A stretch of DNA of 64,000 nt from Salegentibacter_A chungangensis (GTDB lineage Bacteria; Bacteroidota; Bacteroidia; Flavobacteriales; Flavobacteriaceae): assembly GCF_042678405.1 (NCBI RefSeq), contig NZ_JBHTLI010000001.1, positions 682,001-746,000 on the forward strand, written 5' to 3'. Below the pieces are notes generated by a model. The model was given only the letters and a program-made list of their open reading frames with translations. It had not been told where the DNA came from and did no database searches. The translations under genes were made by a program, and so were the position numbers. Every line of letters begins with the position of its first letter. Positions within the stretch are counted from its first letter, which is position 1. Of the stretch, positions 24,926 through 33,776 are shown piece after piece.

Positions 24926-26525
24926 TACTCTGGTTGATGTCCCAGTTCGCACGAACTTCAAGGGTGTCATTAAAATATTCTATGCGTTCCGGTTGTCTTT
25001 TCTTCAGATAATCTCCCGTATCCCATTTTTGATTTTCATTTTTATCAAAGATGATCCGAACAAGGAATTTTCCGGGCTTCATAAACTGGAAATTCAAGGT
25101 GTTTTCTCCCGTAGAGTATTTTTCAGCCTGCACTTCTCCTTTTGGATTGGTGAGTTGCGCGATTACCGGGTATTCCGAAACATTCTGAAGTCGTAAAACC
25201 ACGTTTCCGTAGTCTGAATAAGGCTTGGTTTTCAGCCTGGTCCTGATAGTATCGTTTGTAGCTTCAAAAAGATCGGTGATCGCGCCGGGCAGCGCTTTTA
25301 TATAATATTGATTGTCTTCTTTTTTGTCGAACTTCAGCAGCAGTTCATTCTCCAGTAATTTCAGCTCGGTAGTAAAAGGTATCGCGGTAGAATCTTCATC
25401 CAGCACTTCAATAAGGTCGGTATTGGCTTCGGTGATAGGAGTGTTGGCTTTGAATTTAAAATCCTGCTGGTATTCAATAGTTCCGGAAGGTTCTCCGGTC
25501 ACGATAAGGGAATCGCGGACTGCCTCCCCAAGACGGGTGATTAAGGTATCCGTTCGTTTCGGGCTTGTTACCTTAAATCTCAGCGTGTCGGTTTCGATTT
25601 TCGGTTTATACCAGTAATAGAGCGTATCTTTCTTGGCGTCTTTCACGATCCTTGAGGCGAAACCTTCTGGTTTTGGGTTAATCAGATCTATCTTTACACT
25701 GTCCAGATCTGTTTTGCCTTCATATCCAAAAATGAGCTGTTGCCCTTTGAACTGTTTCGGCCTTTTTGGTTCAAAAGCAAGTTCTTCCTTAAAAACGCTA
25801 ATTGTAAATGTTGAATCGTTGGGTAGATCGATATAATCGCTTATAAAGCCAATCTTCTCCTTTTTAGGATCGTAATTGTAATTATTGTTGAGGTCCATCA
25901 CCGCCAGCATCTGGTATTTCCCTTCTTTCAGGTTCTCCAGTTTAAAGTTGAAGGTACTGTCATTGGCATAGGTCATATACCTTGGATTCTCTTTATAAAC
26001 AAGGGAATCGGTAAAGCTGGTGTCTATTTCATATAAAAACACCGAAATCACTTCTTTAGGTGCTTTCAGGTAAGCATCGGACACGCTTCCACCTACTTCA
26101 AGGGAGTCGATATAATCTCCCGTGGAAAAAACGTATTTGAAGTAATCCATAGGGTTGCCTTCATTATTGTCTACGATGCTTTTCCCAAAATTGATGGTAT
26201 AGGTGGTATTTTCCTGCAGCGTGTCGAAGATCTCGATCTTGATATCCTTTCTTGCACTTCCCAGCGGCAGGATAGAGGGTTTGGGATCCATTGGAGGGGA
26301 AATGATGATCTGTTTTTGCGGATTTTCGATCTTGATATATTCGTTAAAATAGATCCTGATCTCCTCTTTGCTGAAGTTGGTAGAAAAATTTTCGGGAGTG
26401 GCTCTCACGAATTTTGGGGGCTCCTCATCTTTAGGCCCGCCCTTTGGCATTCCTTTTTTAGCACATTGGGTGATCCCGAAGCATAGTATAATGACCAGTA
26501 GAAAACCTTGAATTCGCTTACCCAT
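24912..26525 (-). CDS. Ig-like (SbsA/Big_5) domain lipoprotein
   Basis: A 537-residue lipoprotein. The signal peptide ends in the lipobox FGITQC (C21). An Ig-like Big_5 domain follows (about residues 37-135: PPKFVRATPENFSTNFSKEEI, then TYTINFGKSIVDNNEGNP, YVFSTGD), after which beta-rich repeats continue to the C-terminus with small-metal-like loops such as DLNNNYNYDPKKE and DKNENQKWDTGDY. It is a conserved Bacteroidota surface or periplasmic lipoprotein of unknown function. Confidence 0.82.
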   Translation of the reverse strand: MGKRIQGFLLVIILCFGITQCAKKGMPKGGPKDEEPPKFVRATPENFSTNFSKEEIRIYFNEYIKIENPQKQIIISPPMDPKPSILPLGSARKDIKIEIFDTLQENTTYTINFGKSIVDNNEGNPMDYFKYVFSTGDYIDSLEVGGSVSDAYLKAPKEVISVFLYEIDTSFTDSLVYKENPRYMTYANDSTFNFKLENLKEGKYQMLAVMDLNNNYNYDPKKEKIGFISDYIDLPNDSTFTISVFKEELAFEPKRPKQFKGQQLIFGYEGKTDLDSVKIDLINPKPEGFASRIVKDAKKDTLYYWYKPKIETDTLRFKVTSPKRTDTLITRLGEAVRDSLIVTGEPSGTIEYQQDFKFKANTPITEANTDLIEVLDEDSTAIPFTTELKLLENELLLKFDKKEDNQYYIKALPGAITDLFEATNDTIRTRLKTKPYSDYGNVVLRLQNVSEYPVIAQLTNPKGEVQAEKYSTGENTLNFQFMKPGKFLVRIIFDKNENQKWDTGDYLKKRQPERIEYFNDTLEVRANWDINQSIILD

Positions 26526-26581
26526 ATCCTTTTATGAAATCTTTAGAGCAAAGAAACGATTATTTTAGATTTTAAAACAAT

Positions 26582-27262
26582 TCAAACCGTAATTGCCATT
26601 GCTGCGAGGCTTATTTTAACTCCTCCGGCCTCTTGAAGCTTTGTTCCGCAGGCTTCAAGGGTGGCACCGGTAGTAATGAGGTCGTCTGCCAGTAAAATAT
26701 GTTTATGCCTCAGTTTTTCGGGCTGTTCTATTACAAAGGTTTCCTCTATTACACCCCAGCGTGAGATCCGGTTTTTTAAGGTTTGGGTGCTCGTGGCGGA
26801 ATGTTTTAATAAGACGTCATCCATATATTCTGCATCAAGGCTTTTTGCCAGTTCCCGCGCAAAACCTTCTACCTGGTTAAACCCTCTCGACCTCAGCTTT
26901 TTTCGGTGAAGTGGTACTGGCAAAACCGCCTGTATGTCTTTGTAAGCTTCGATTTGCGAAAGTTCAGCGCCGAGCCACTTCCCGAGGTAAACCCCTATTT
27001 CCTTGTTGCCCCGGTATTTCAGATTGTGAATGAGCTCCTGGACCATCCCCTTTTTTCTGAAATACAGCAGTGCGGTCGCATTTTCAATCTGAAGACGACC
27101 GTAAAATACTTTTTTTGCGGGGTTTACGTTATCCTGATGGAAATTGGTTAACGGGAGTTCGTGCAGGCAGGATGTGCAGATTACCTCTTCGTTTTTTGTT
27201 AATTCCCCATTGCAGCAATTGCAGGTTTTGGGGTAAAGAAGATTGAGTAAATCGTGAAACAT
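26582..27262 (-). CDS. ComF family phosphoribosyltransferase-like protein
   Basis: A 226-residue ComF/GntX-family protein. An N-terminal double Cys zinc ribbon (CNCCNGEL, then CTSCLHELP) precedes a type I phosphoribosyltransferase fold whose PRPP motif is HILLADDLITTGATLEA near residue 195. In naturally competent bacteria ComF acts in DNA uptake or single-strand processing; in Bacteroidota its role is not established. It is divergent from the coiled-coil gene. Confidence 0.88.
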   Translation of the reverse strand: MFHDLLNLLYPKTCNCCNGELTKNEEVICTSCLHELPLTNFHQDNVNPAKKVFYGRLQIENATALLYFRKKGMVQELIHNLKYRGNKEIGVYLGKWLGAELSQIEAYKDIQAVLPVPLHRKKLRSRGFNQVEGFARELAKSLDAEYMDDVLLKHSATSTQTLKNRISRWGVIEETFVIEQPEKLRHKHILLADDLITTGATLEACGTKLQEAGGVKISLAAMAITV

Positions 27263-27323
27263 TTGTTAAGTCCTTGCGGGATACCTTATTAAACTCATAA
27301 ATTTACAAACTAAATCAAACATT

Positions 27324-28208
27324 ATGATGACCGAAAAGAAAAATAATACCGCATTAAAAATTCTGACCGGTGTATTGGCTGTCGCCTTATTGGCGCTTGG
27401 TATCTATACCATCAAGTTTTATAATGAGGAAAAAGAAAATAAAGCCATTCTCCAGAAGGAAAAGGCGGTTATTGAAGATGAATTGAATGACCTTATCGTA
27501 AAGTATGATGAGGCCATTGCCGAAAACGAAATTATGGACCAGAATCTTGTAGATGCGCGAGACCGTATAGAAAGATTACTGGATTCTGTAAAGGACAATG
27601 AAGCCAATCTTGTGCTTATCTCCCGTTACCGTAGAGAAATAGGGAATCTGAAATCTGAAAAAGACAGGTTGTTCAGGGTTGTGGACAGTTTAAGTGCCGA
27701 AAACCAGAAAATGGCCAGCACCATAGACAGTACCAAAGTTGTTCTGGAAGAGCGGACAAGAATATCTGATTCGCTTAAAACCACTAACCAGGACCTTTCT
27801 TATAAGGTAGATAAAGCTTCCCAGATAAAAGTTACAAGTCTTCGCGGAGAAGGGGTAATTGTGAGGAACAGTGGTAAAATTGTTGAAAATGACAATAACA
27901 GAAGAGTAGACCAGATCAGGACCTGCTTTACTATTACAGCCAATGATCTTGCCGATGCGGGAGAAAGGGATATGTATGTTCAGGTTTATAACCCCGATAA
28001 TGAACTGGTAGGTGATCAGATTGCCGTAGAGCACGATGGCGGGGTAATGGTGTACAGTGCTGCTTCCAAAGTCTATTATGAAAAGGAAGAACTGGACGTT
28101 TGTATCCTGGCCAATGCCAATGAAGATAAACTCCTGGAGGGTGCATATAAGGTATACGTGTATGATGATGCAAGGCTAATTGGAACTGCTTCCTTTAGCC
28201 TGGATTAA
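27324..28208 (+). CDS. Membrane-anchored coiled-coil protein, unknown function
   Basis: A 294-residue protein with one N-terminal membrane helix (about residues 10-30, LKILTGVLAVALLALGIYTI), a long coiled coil (about 32-170, heptads rich in Glu, Lys and Leu), and a small C-terminal beta domain (about 180-294) with YVQVYNPDNELVGDQIAV and AYKVYVYDDARLIGTASF. Homologues in Bacteroidota databases are often labelled as ParA chromosome-partitioning proteins, but there is no Walker motif here, so that name is not supported. It is a single-gene unit ending at a good terminator. Confidence 0.75.
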   Translation: MMTEKKNNTALKILTGVLAVALLALGIYTIKFYNEEKENKAILQKEKAVIEDELNDLIVKYDEAIAENEIMDQNLVDARDRIERLLDSVKDNEANLVLISRYRREIGNLKSEKDRLFRVVDSLSAENQKMASTIDSTKVVLEERTRISDSLKTTNQDLSYKVDKASQIKVTSLRGEGVIVRNSGKIVENDNNRRVDQIRTCFTITANDLADAGERDMYVQVYNPDNELVGDQIAVEHDGGVMVYSAASKVYYEKEELDVCILANANEDKLLEGAYKVYVYDDARLIGTASFSLD

Positions 28209-28225
28209 ACAATTATGAAAATTAT

Positions 28226-28260
28226 AAAACCGCCTTGACATATATCAGGGCGGTTTTTTT
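28226..28260 (+). terminator. Terminator between the coiled-coil gene and glyS
   Basis: AAAACCGCC pairs with GGGCGGTTTT around a 12-13 nt loop, followed by seven T residues. The loop and tail overlap the glyS promoter. Confidence 0.85.
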
Positions 28261-28267
28261 ATTTTTG
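28235..28267 (+). promoter_or_regulatory. glyS promoter, near-leaderless
   Basis: TTG at 28235-28237, 22 bp, TATTTTTG at 28260-28267. The -7 box ends 4 bp before the glyS ATG at 28272, so the transcript would have almost no 5' leader. Confidence 0.5.
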
Positions 28268-28271
28268 CGCT

Positions 28272-29810
28272 ATGGCAAAACAAGAAGATTTATTCAAGAA
28301 TGTGGTTTCCCATGCTAAAGAGTATGGGTATATTTTTGCATCAAGCGAAATATATGACGGATTAAGCGCTGTTTATGACTATGGTCAGAACGGGGCTGAA
28401 CTTAAAAAGAACATTAAGGATTACTGGTGGAAAAGTATGGTACAGTTGCACCAGAATATCGTTGGCCTGGATGCCGCGATCCTTATGCACCCAACCACCT
28501 GGAAAGCCTCAGGTCATGTGGATGCTTTTAATGATCCGTTGATAGACAACAAAGATTCCAAGAAAAGATACCGTGCCGACGTGTTGATTGAGGATTATGC
28601 CGAAAAGATCAATCAGAAAGCGCAGAAAGAGATCGCTAAAGCCAGAAAGCGCTTTGGAGATGCTTTTAACGAAGAGGAGTTTGTAACGACCAACCCAAGG
28701 GTTATCCGTTACAAAAAGGAGGAAAAGGAGATCCTGGAGCGTCTTGCTAAATCTTTAACTGATGAAAATCTGGCCGATGTAAAAGCCCAGATCGAAGAAT
28801 TGGGAATTGCCTGTCCTGAAAGCGGTTCTAAGAACTGGACAGATGTGAAACAGTTCAACCTGATGTTCGGGACCAAGCTTGGAGCTTCGGCCGATAGTGC
28901 TACCGATCTTTACCTGAGACCGGAAACCGCTCAGGGTATTTTTGTGAACTTTTCGAACGTGCAAAAGACCGGAAGGATGAAGATCCCTTTCGGAATTGCG
29001 CAAATAGGGAAAGCCTTCAGGAATGAGATTGTGGCCCGACAGTTCATTTTCCGTCAGCGGGAATTTGAGCAAATGGAGATGCAATTCTTTGTTCGCCCTG
29101 GGGAAGAACTAAAATGGTTTGAGCACTGGAAGGAAACCCGCCAGAAATGGCACGAATCTTTAGGTCTTGGAGAGGAGAATTATCGTTTTCACGATCACGA
29201 AAAAATGGCTCATTACGCCAATGCCGCTACCGATATAGAATTCAACTTTCCATTCGGATTTAAGGAACTGGAAGGGATTCACTCACGAACCGATTTTGAC
29301 CTGAAGGCACACGAAGAGCATTCAGGAAAAAAACTTCGTTTTTATGATCCTGAATTAAAGGAAAACTATGTGCCTTACGTGATCGAGACCTCTATTGGTC
29401 TGGACAGAATGTTCCTGGCTGTACTTTCAGCTTCATTGAAGGAAGAAGAGCTTGAAGGAGGTAGCACCAGAACGGTCCTTAAGTTACCTGCTGTGCTTGC
29501 ACCAACCAAGGCTGCCGTGCTTCCGTTGGTGAAGAAAGACGGACTTCCGGAACTCGCTCAGGAAATTATAGATGAGCTTAAATGGGACTTCAATGTGCAG
29601 TACGATGAGAAAGATGCCATAGGTAGAAGGTATCGCCGTCAGGATGCAGCGGGCACTCCGTTGTGTATCACGGTAGATCACGATTCTCTTGAAGATAAGA
29701 CGGTAACCGTTCGTTATAGGGATACTATGGAGCAAAAAAGAGTACCGATCTCTGATTTATACAAAATCGTTAAAGAAGAAACAGATTTCAAAAAGTGGAT
29801 GAAGCATTAA
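28272..29810 (+). CDS. glyS: Glycine--tRNA ligase (homodimeric type)
   Basis: A 512-residue class II synthetase of the single-chain alpha2 type, found in Bacteroidota, archaea and eukaryotes, unlike the alpha2beta2 enzyme of E. coli. Motif 1 lies in the N-terminal DYGQNGAELKKNIKDYWW region. LYLRPETAQGIFVNF and AQIGKAFRNEI...REFEQMEMQFF form motif 2, and ETSIGLDRMFLAVL is motif 3. The C-terminal anticodon-binding domain starts near residue 405 (APTKAAVLPLVKKDGL). The start is directly preceded by a promoter box. Confidence 0.97.
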   Translation: MAKQEDLFKNVVSHAKEYGYIFASSEIYDGLSAVYDYGQNGAELKKNIKDYWWKSMVQLHQNIVGLDAAILMHPTTWKASGHVDAFNDPLIDNKDSKKRYRADVLIEDYAEKINQKAQKEIAKARKRFGDAFNEEEFVTTNPRVIRYKKEEKEILERLAKSLTDENLADVKAQIEELGIACPESGSKNWTDVKQFNLMFGTKLGASADSATDLYLRPETAQGIFVNFSNVQKTGRMKIPFGIAQIGKAFRNEIVARQFIFRQREFEQMEMQFFVRPGEELKWFEHWKETRQKWHESLGLGEENYRFHDHEKMAHYANAATDIEFNFPFGFKELEGIHSRTDFDLKAHEEHSGKKLRFYDPELKENYVPYVIETSIGLDRMFLAVLSASLKEEELEGGSTRTVLKLPAVLAPTKAAVLPLVKKDGLPELAQEIIDELKWDFNVQYDEKDAIGRRYRRQDAAGTPLCITVDHDSLEDKTVTVRYRDTMEQKRVPISDLYKIVKEETDFKKWMKH

Positions 29811-29830
29811 ATAATCAGTTTTATACTTAA

Positions 29831-29870
29831 AAAGGAGCCGTTAATAAATCAATTAACGGCTCCTTTAGTT
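29831..29870. terminator. Terminator after glyS
   Basis: A perfect 14-bp stem (29831-29844 with 29853-29866) with an 8-nt loop and a short T-rich tail. Confidence 0.88.
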
Positions 29871-29924
29871 TTATATATGACGATATTGATTATTTTTAAG
29901 GAATATTTCAGGAAGATTTTGATA

Positions 29925-32909
29925 ATGAGAAAATTTTACGCCTTACTCTTTTTTTTATTTCTTTTTCAAACCAATGCAATCGCGCAAAAAGGTGAGGTTT
30001 CAGCACCTCTTTATATTGAGACCTCTAAGCCTGTTCAGGGTTCGGCATTTTCTGAATCTGAGCTTATTCCTGCCGGAGAAGAATATGAAATATATAATCC
30101 GCGTGAACGCGGAATAAGTAAAGTAGTTCCCGGGAAAGGACTTCCAAGAGGCGGAGACCCTGTAATGCAGAGAACTATGGGGAATGTGCCCTCAAGAGCA
30201 CCTCTTTTTAGTTTTAACGTTGCAGAAACCAAAGCTACGCCTACAGATCCCACCGGAGTGGCAGGACCAAACCATTATGTGAATGCTTATAATTCTGCAT
30301 TTTCAATATATGATAAAGAGGGAAATCAGCTTCTTCCTCCTGTTTCGCTTTCAAGTATAGGAGGGGAGTTTGAAAATGAAAGTGATGGGGATCCAATTGT
30401 GGTTTATGACGGGTTTGCCGACAGGTATGTGATAAGCCAGTTAAGCACTTCACCTAACAGTGTGTTGATAGCGGTTTCCAAAGGTCCAGATCCGGTTAAT
30501 GACGGGTGGTATACCTATAGGTTTACCACACCTGGTCTCGGTATCAGAAGAGTTCCGGATTATCCTAAGATCTCTGTCTGGGGGGATGGTTACTATATTA
30601 CCAGTAATAAAGATGCCTTATCTCCGGAAGATAATGAAGTGATCTTTGTAGTAGAACGTGAGAAAATGTTAATTGGCGAACCTGCGCGGGTATTATCTTT
30701 TCCGCTGCCGGGAATCAAAAACAATGGGTTTTATAGTCCTGCCGGGTTCAATGCCCGCGGAAACGAAAATCCTCCCCTGGGGAATGCGCCAATAGTATAT
30801 CTTCAGGACGATGCCTGGGAAGGGGTTAGTGAAGATCATTTGAAGATATGGGAAGTGAATGTGGATTGGAATAATCCTGCAAATTCTTCGGTCTCAGAAT
30901 CCCAGGAATTGGGAGCTGCTGAAGGGGTGTCTGCCTTCCGGTCGGTTTTTGACGGGGGTGGGCATCGCAACTTGGCACAGCCGGAAGAGGCCGGAGATAT
31001 AGATGCACTTCAGGCGATAATGATGTATTCAACCTCATTCCGCCGATTTGAGACCCACAATTCGGTAGTGATGAATTTTGTTGTGGATGTAGAGCCCACA
31101 GCGGCTAAACACGCCGCAATAAGGTGGTACGAGTTAAGGCAGCCACCAAACGGAGGCGACTGGAGCGTGTACCAGGAAGGAACCTATGCACCTGATGGGA
31201 GTGACAGGTTTTGTGGCAGTATAAACATAGATGCCGAGGGGAATATTGGATTGGGGTATGCTGTGGTCAATGACAGTCCTTCCAATCCTGTTTTTCCATC
31301 TCTCCGTTTTACCGGGAGATACTTTTATGATGAACCGGGTATAATGACGATCGAGGAACAGAGCATTGTAGAAGGACAAAGCCCTAATCCCGATTTTAAA
31401 TACGGGAGATATGGAGATTATTCACATTTAAGTGTTGATGCGGCCGATGGCCTTACTTTCTGGTTCAATGGAGAATATTTTGAAGGAGATCAAAGAATTA
31501 ACAAGGTAGGTGTCTTTAAGATACAGCCGGAACTTGATAATGACCTAGGGATTGTTGCCCTGCTTGAGCCTGAAAATGCGACTTTAGGCAGTTCAGAAGA
31601 AATCTCAGTAAGTGTCAGGAATTTTGGGGAATTACCTCAATCCGGCTTTGAGGTAAGCTATACTGTTGATGGTGGGGAAATGGTAACCGAAGTTTTTGAA
31701 GAAACAATTCAGCCTGGAAGTTCTGTTAAATTTACCTTTTCTGAAACTGCCGACCTTTCAGAAATAGGAACCGAGTATGAACTGGTGGTGTCTACTGAAT
31801 TAAACGGGGATGGAAATATGGATAATGATGCCTTTACCGCAATAGTGAAAAATCTTCCGCCTGTTGATGGTGGAGTGACCTCTATAGATGCTCCGTCTTC
31901 AATGCGTTTGCTTGGAGGTTCGGAAGCGATTACCGTGACCATTGAAAATCTGGGGGGAATGCCTCTGCAGGATATTCCGCTTTCCTATGATATAGGTTAT
32001 GGGCCTGAGGTTCGTGAGGTGTTTGAAGGGGAGATCCCTGTAGGAGACTATGCAGTTTATACTTTTTCTGAAACTGCCGATCTTTCTAAAACCGGAAAAT
32101 ATACTATTAGAGCCCGTACGAATCTGGAGGGAGATGCAAGGCCTTCTAATGATGAAACCCTCAAAAACCTCGTAAATATAAATTGTATTCCGGAGGGATC
32201 GGATTGTAGCCTGGGGGACGGCCTGTTTTATTTTGAACTGAATGGAGTGGAAAATGATAATATACGTTGTGAGACGGGTTATGGAGATTTTACAGGCAGT
32301 GGCATAGAGCTGGACAGGGCGGAAGAGGATTTTAGCGTAACTGTGGAAAGCGCCTGGGCTAATGGGGATGATGAACAATTCTCGATGTGGATCGACTTTA
32401 ATGATAATGCCGTTTTTGAAGATAATGAACTACTTATTGACTCAGAGGTTATAACTGAGGCCAGCACCCGGCTTAGTTATGATTTTAGTCTGCCTCAGGG
32501 GGCAGCTCTCGGGCAGCATCTGTTACGCATACGTGCCGGGGATACTTCCTTTGCCGGCGACCTTAATGACCCTTGTAATGTGATGGGCTACGGGACCACC
32601 CACGATTATACCGTGAATATTACAGACAGTACCTTAAACCTTGAAGATTTTATTCTGAATGATGCGAAACTTTATGTACTTAACAGGGTAAATAATCAAA
32701 TAAGGATCGTGCTCGAAACAACTTTTGATGAACCATTACAGATTACCGTTTTTGATATTCTGGGACAGAAAATGCTGCAGAATTTTATGGAAAAGGAAGA
32801 GGAAGCTTATGTTTATAACCTTGATATGTCTTATGCTGCTAAAGGAGTTTACCTGCTTAGGGTTGGTACCGGGAAAGTCGGAAAAGTGCAGCGATTTATT
32901 GTGAAATGA
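29925..32909 (+). CDS. Type IX-secreted protein with CARDB and GEVED domains
   Basis: A 994-residue exported protein. The signal peptide is MRKFYALLFFLFLFQTNAIAQ. A large N-terminal beta-rich region (about residues 80-540) recalls the WD/propeller-like regions of secreted Bacteroidota proteins. Two CARDB-like Ig repeats follow (about 545-640 and 650-755, each with SETADLS). A GEVED domain (about 800-905, WIDFNDNAVFEDNELL and RIRAGDTSFAGDLNDPC) is last before a T9SS type A sorting domain (about 915-994, ending AAKGVYLLRV...KVQRFIVK). I start at ATG 29925; an upstream ATG at 29877 would add 16 residues before the signal peptide. Expected location: cell surface or medium. Substrate unknown. Confidence 0.85.
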   Translation: MRKFYALLFFLFLFQTNAIAQKGEVSAPLYIETSKPVQGSAFSESELIPAGEEYEIYNPRERGISKVVPGKGLPRGGDPVMQRTMGNVPSRAPLFSFNVAETKATPTDPTGVAGPNHYVNAYNSAFSIYDKEGNQLLPPVSLSSIGGEFENESDGDPIVVYDGFADRYVISQLSTSPNSVLIAVSKGPDPVNDGWYTYRFTTPGLGIRRVPDYPKISVWGDGYYITSNKDALSPEDNEVIFVVEREKMLIGEPARVLSFPLPGIKNNGFYSPAGFNARGNENPPLGNAPIVYLQDDAWEGVSEDHLKIWEVNVDWNNPANSSVSESQELGAAEGVSAFRSVFDGGGHRNLAQPEEAGDIDALQAIMMYSTSFRRFETHNSVVMNFVVDVEPTAAKHAAIRWYELRQPPNGGDWSVYQEGTYAPDGSDRFCGSINIDAEGNIGLGYAVVNDSPSNPVFPSLRFTGRYFYDEPGIMTIEEQSIVEGQSPNPDFKYGRYGDYSHLSVDAADGLTFWFNGEYFEGDQRINKVGVFKIQPELDNDLGIVALLEPENATLGSSEEISVSVRNFGELPQSGFEVSYTVDGGEMVTEVFEETIQPGSSVKFTFSETADLSEIGTEYELVVSTELNGDGNMDNDAFTAIVKNLPPVDGGVTSIDAPSSMRLLGGSEAITVTIENLGGMPLQDIPLSYDIGYGPEVREVFEGEIPVGDYAVYTFSETADLSKTGKYTIRARTNLEGDARPSNDETLKNLVNINCIPEGSDCSLGDGLFYFELNGVENDNIRCETGYGDFTGSGIELDRAEEDFSVTVESAWANGDDEQFSMWIDFNDNAVFEDNELLIDSEVITEASTRLSYDFSLPQGAALGQHLLRIRAGDTSFAGDLNDPCNVMGYGTTHDYTVNITDSTLNLEDFILNDAKLYVLNRVNNQIRIVLETTFDEPLQITVFDILGQKMLQNFMEKEEEAYVYNLDMSYAAKGVYLLRVGTGKVGKVQRFIVK

Positions 32910-32955
32910 TAACCAAAATCTTTACTTCTATATAGGTTCTTTATAAACTTCATAC

Positions 32956-32985
32956 TTGCCAATTTTTCTAATAAGTCTATTTTTG
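32956..32985 (+). promoter_or_regulatory. xth promoter, consensus
   Basis: TTG at 32956-32958, exactly 19 bp, then TATTTTTG at 32978-32985. This is the best Bacteroidota promoter match noticed in the window. The predicted transcript starts about 10 nt before the gene. Confidence 0.7.
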
Positions 32986-33001
32986 AGGAAAATTGAACCT
33001 T

Positions 33002-33763
33002 ATGAAGATCATCTCCTACAATGTTAATGGAATTAGAGCAGCCCTGCGAAAAGGTTTTTTAGACTGGTTGCAGCAGGCCAATCCCGATGTGGTTTGTTTA
33101 CAGGAAATTAAAGCGATGCCGGAGCAACTGGACCTTTCTGTTTTTGAGGAAGCCGGATTCCCTTATCATTACTGGTATCCCGCTCAGAAAAAAGGATACA
33201 GCGGGGTGGCTATTTTAAGTAAGGTCGAACCTAAGAACGTGAAGTACGGGACCGATATTGAATATATGGATTTTGAAGGCCGAAACATCAGGGCCGATTT
33301 TGAAGATTTTTCGGTAATGAGTCTCTACCTGCCTTCGGGAACCAATATCGAAAGGCTGGAGCATAAGTTCAAGTTTATGGATGATTTTCAAGGCTATATA
33401 GATGACCTGAAAGAAGAGATTCCAAATCTTATAATTTGCGGAGATTATAATATTTGCCACGAGGCTATAGACATTCACGATCCCGTGCGTCTGAAGAATG
33501 TTTCCGGCTTTCTTCCGGAAGAGCGCGAATGGATAGATAATTTTATGAAGAGCGGGTTCATAGATTCCTTCCGTCATTTTAATGATGAGCCGCATAATTA
33601 TTCCTGGTGGAGTTATCGCGCCAATGCCAGGGCTAATAATAAAGGCTGGAGAATAGACTATAATCTTGTAGCCGAACCCCTGCAAGAAAAGCTGAAAAGA
33701 GCCGTTATATTACCTGAAGCCAAACACAGCGACCATTGTCCTGTGATGGTAGAACTCAAATAA
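33002..33763 (+). CDS. xth: Exodeoxyribonuclease III / AP endonuclease
   Basis: A 253-residue ExoIII-family nuclease that cuts at abasic sites and removes 3' blocks in base excision repair. The catalytic segments are readable: ISYNVNGIRAA, CLQEIKA (metal-binding Glu), CGDYNICH (Asp/Asn), WWSYR and the final KHSDHCPV (Asp-His). The start is ATG 33002; a TTG at 32993 would add three residues. The next gene begins 13 bp after the stop. Confidence 0.95.
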   Translation: MKIISYNVNGIRAALRKGFLDWLQQANPDVVCLQEIKAMPEQLDLSVFEEAGFPYHYWYPAQKKGYSGVAILSKVEPKNVKYGTDIEYMDFEGRNIRADFEDFSVMSLYLPSGTNIERLEHKFKFMDDFQGYIDDLKEEIPNLIICGDYNICHEAIDIHDPVRLKNVSGFLPEEREWIDNFMKSGFIDSFRHFNDEPHNYSWWSYRANARANNKGWRIDYNLVAEPLQEKLKRAVILPEAKHSDHCPVMVELK

Positions 33764-33776
33764 AAAACATCCAATT

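Noticed and set aside
29831..29866. Treating the glyS terminator stem as another copy of the cassette palindromes
   Set aside because: It shares only the AAAGGAG string; the stem sequence and two-hairpin order differ, and it sits where a terminator is expected.
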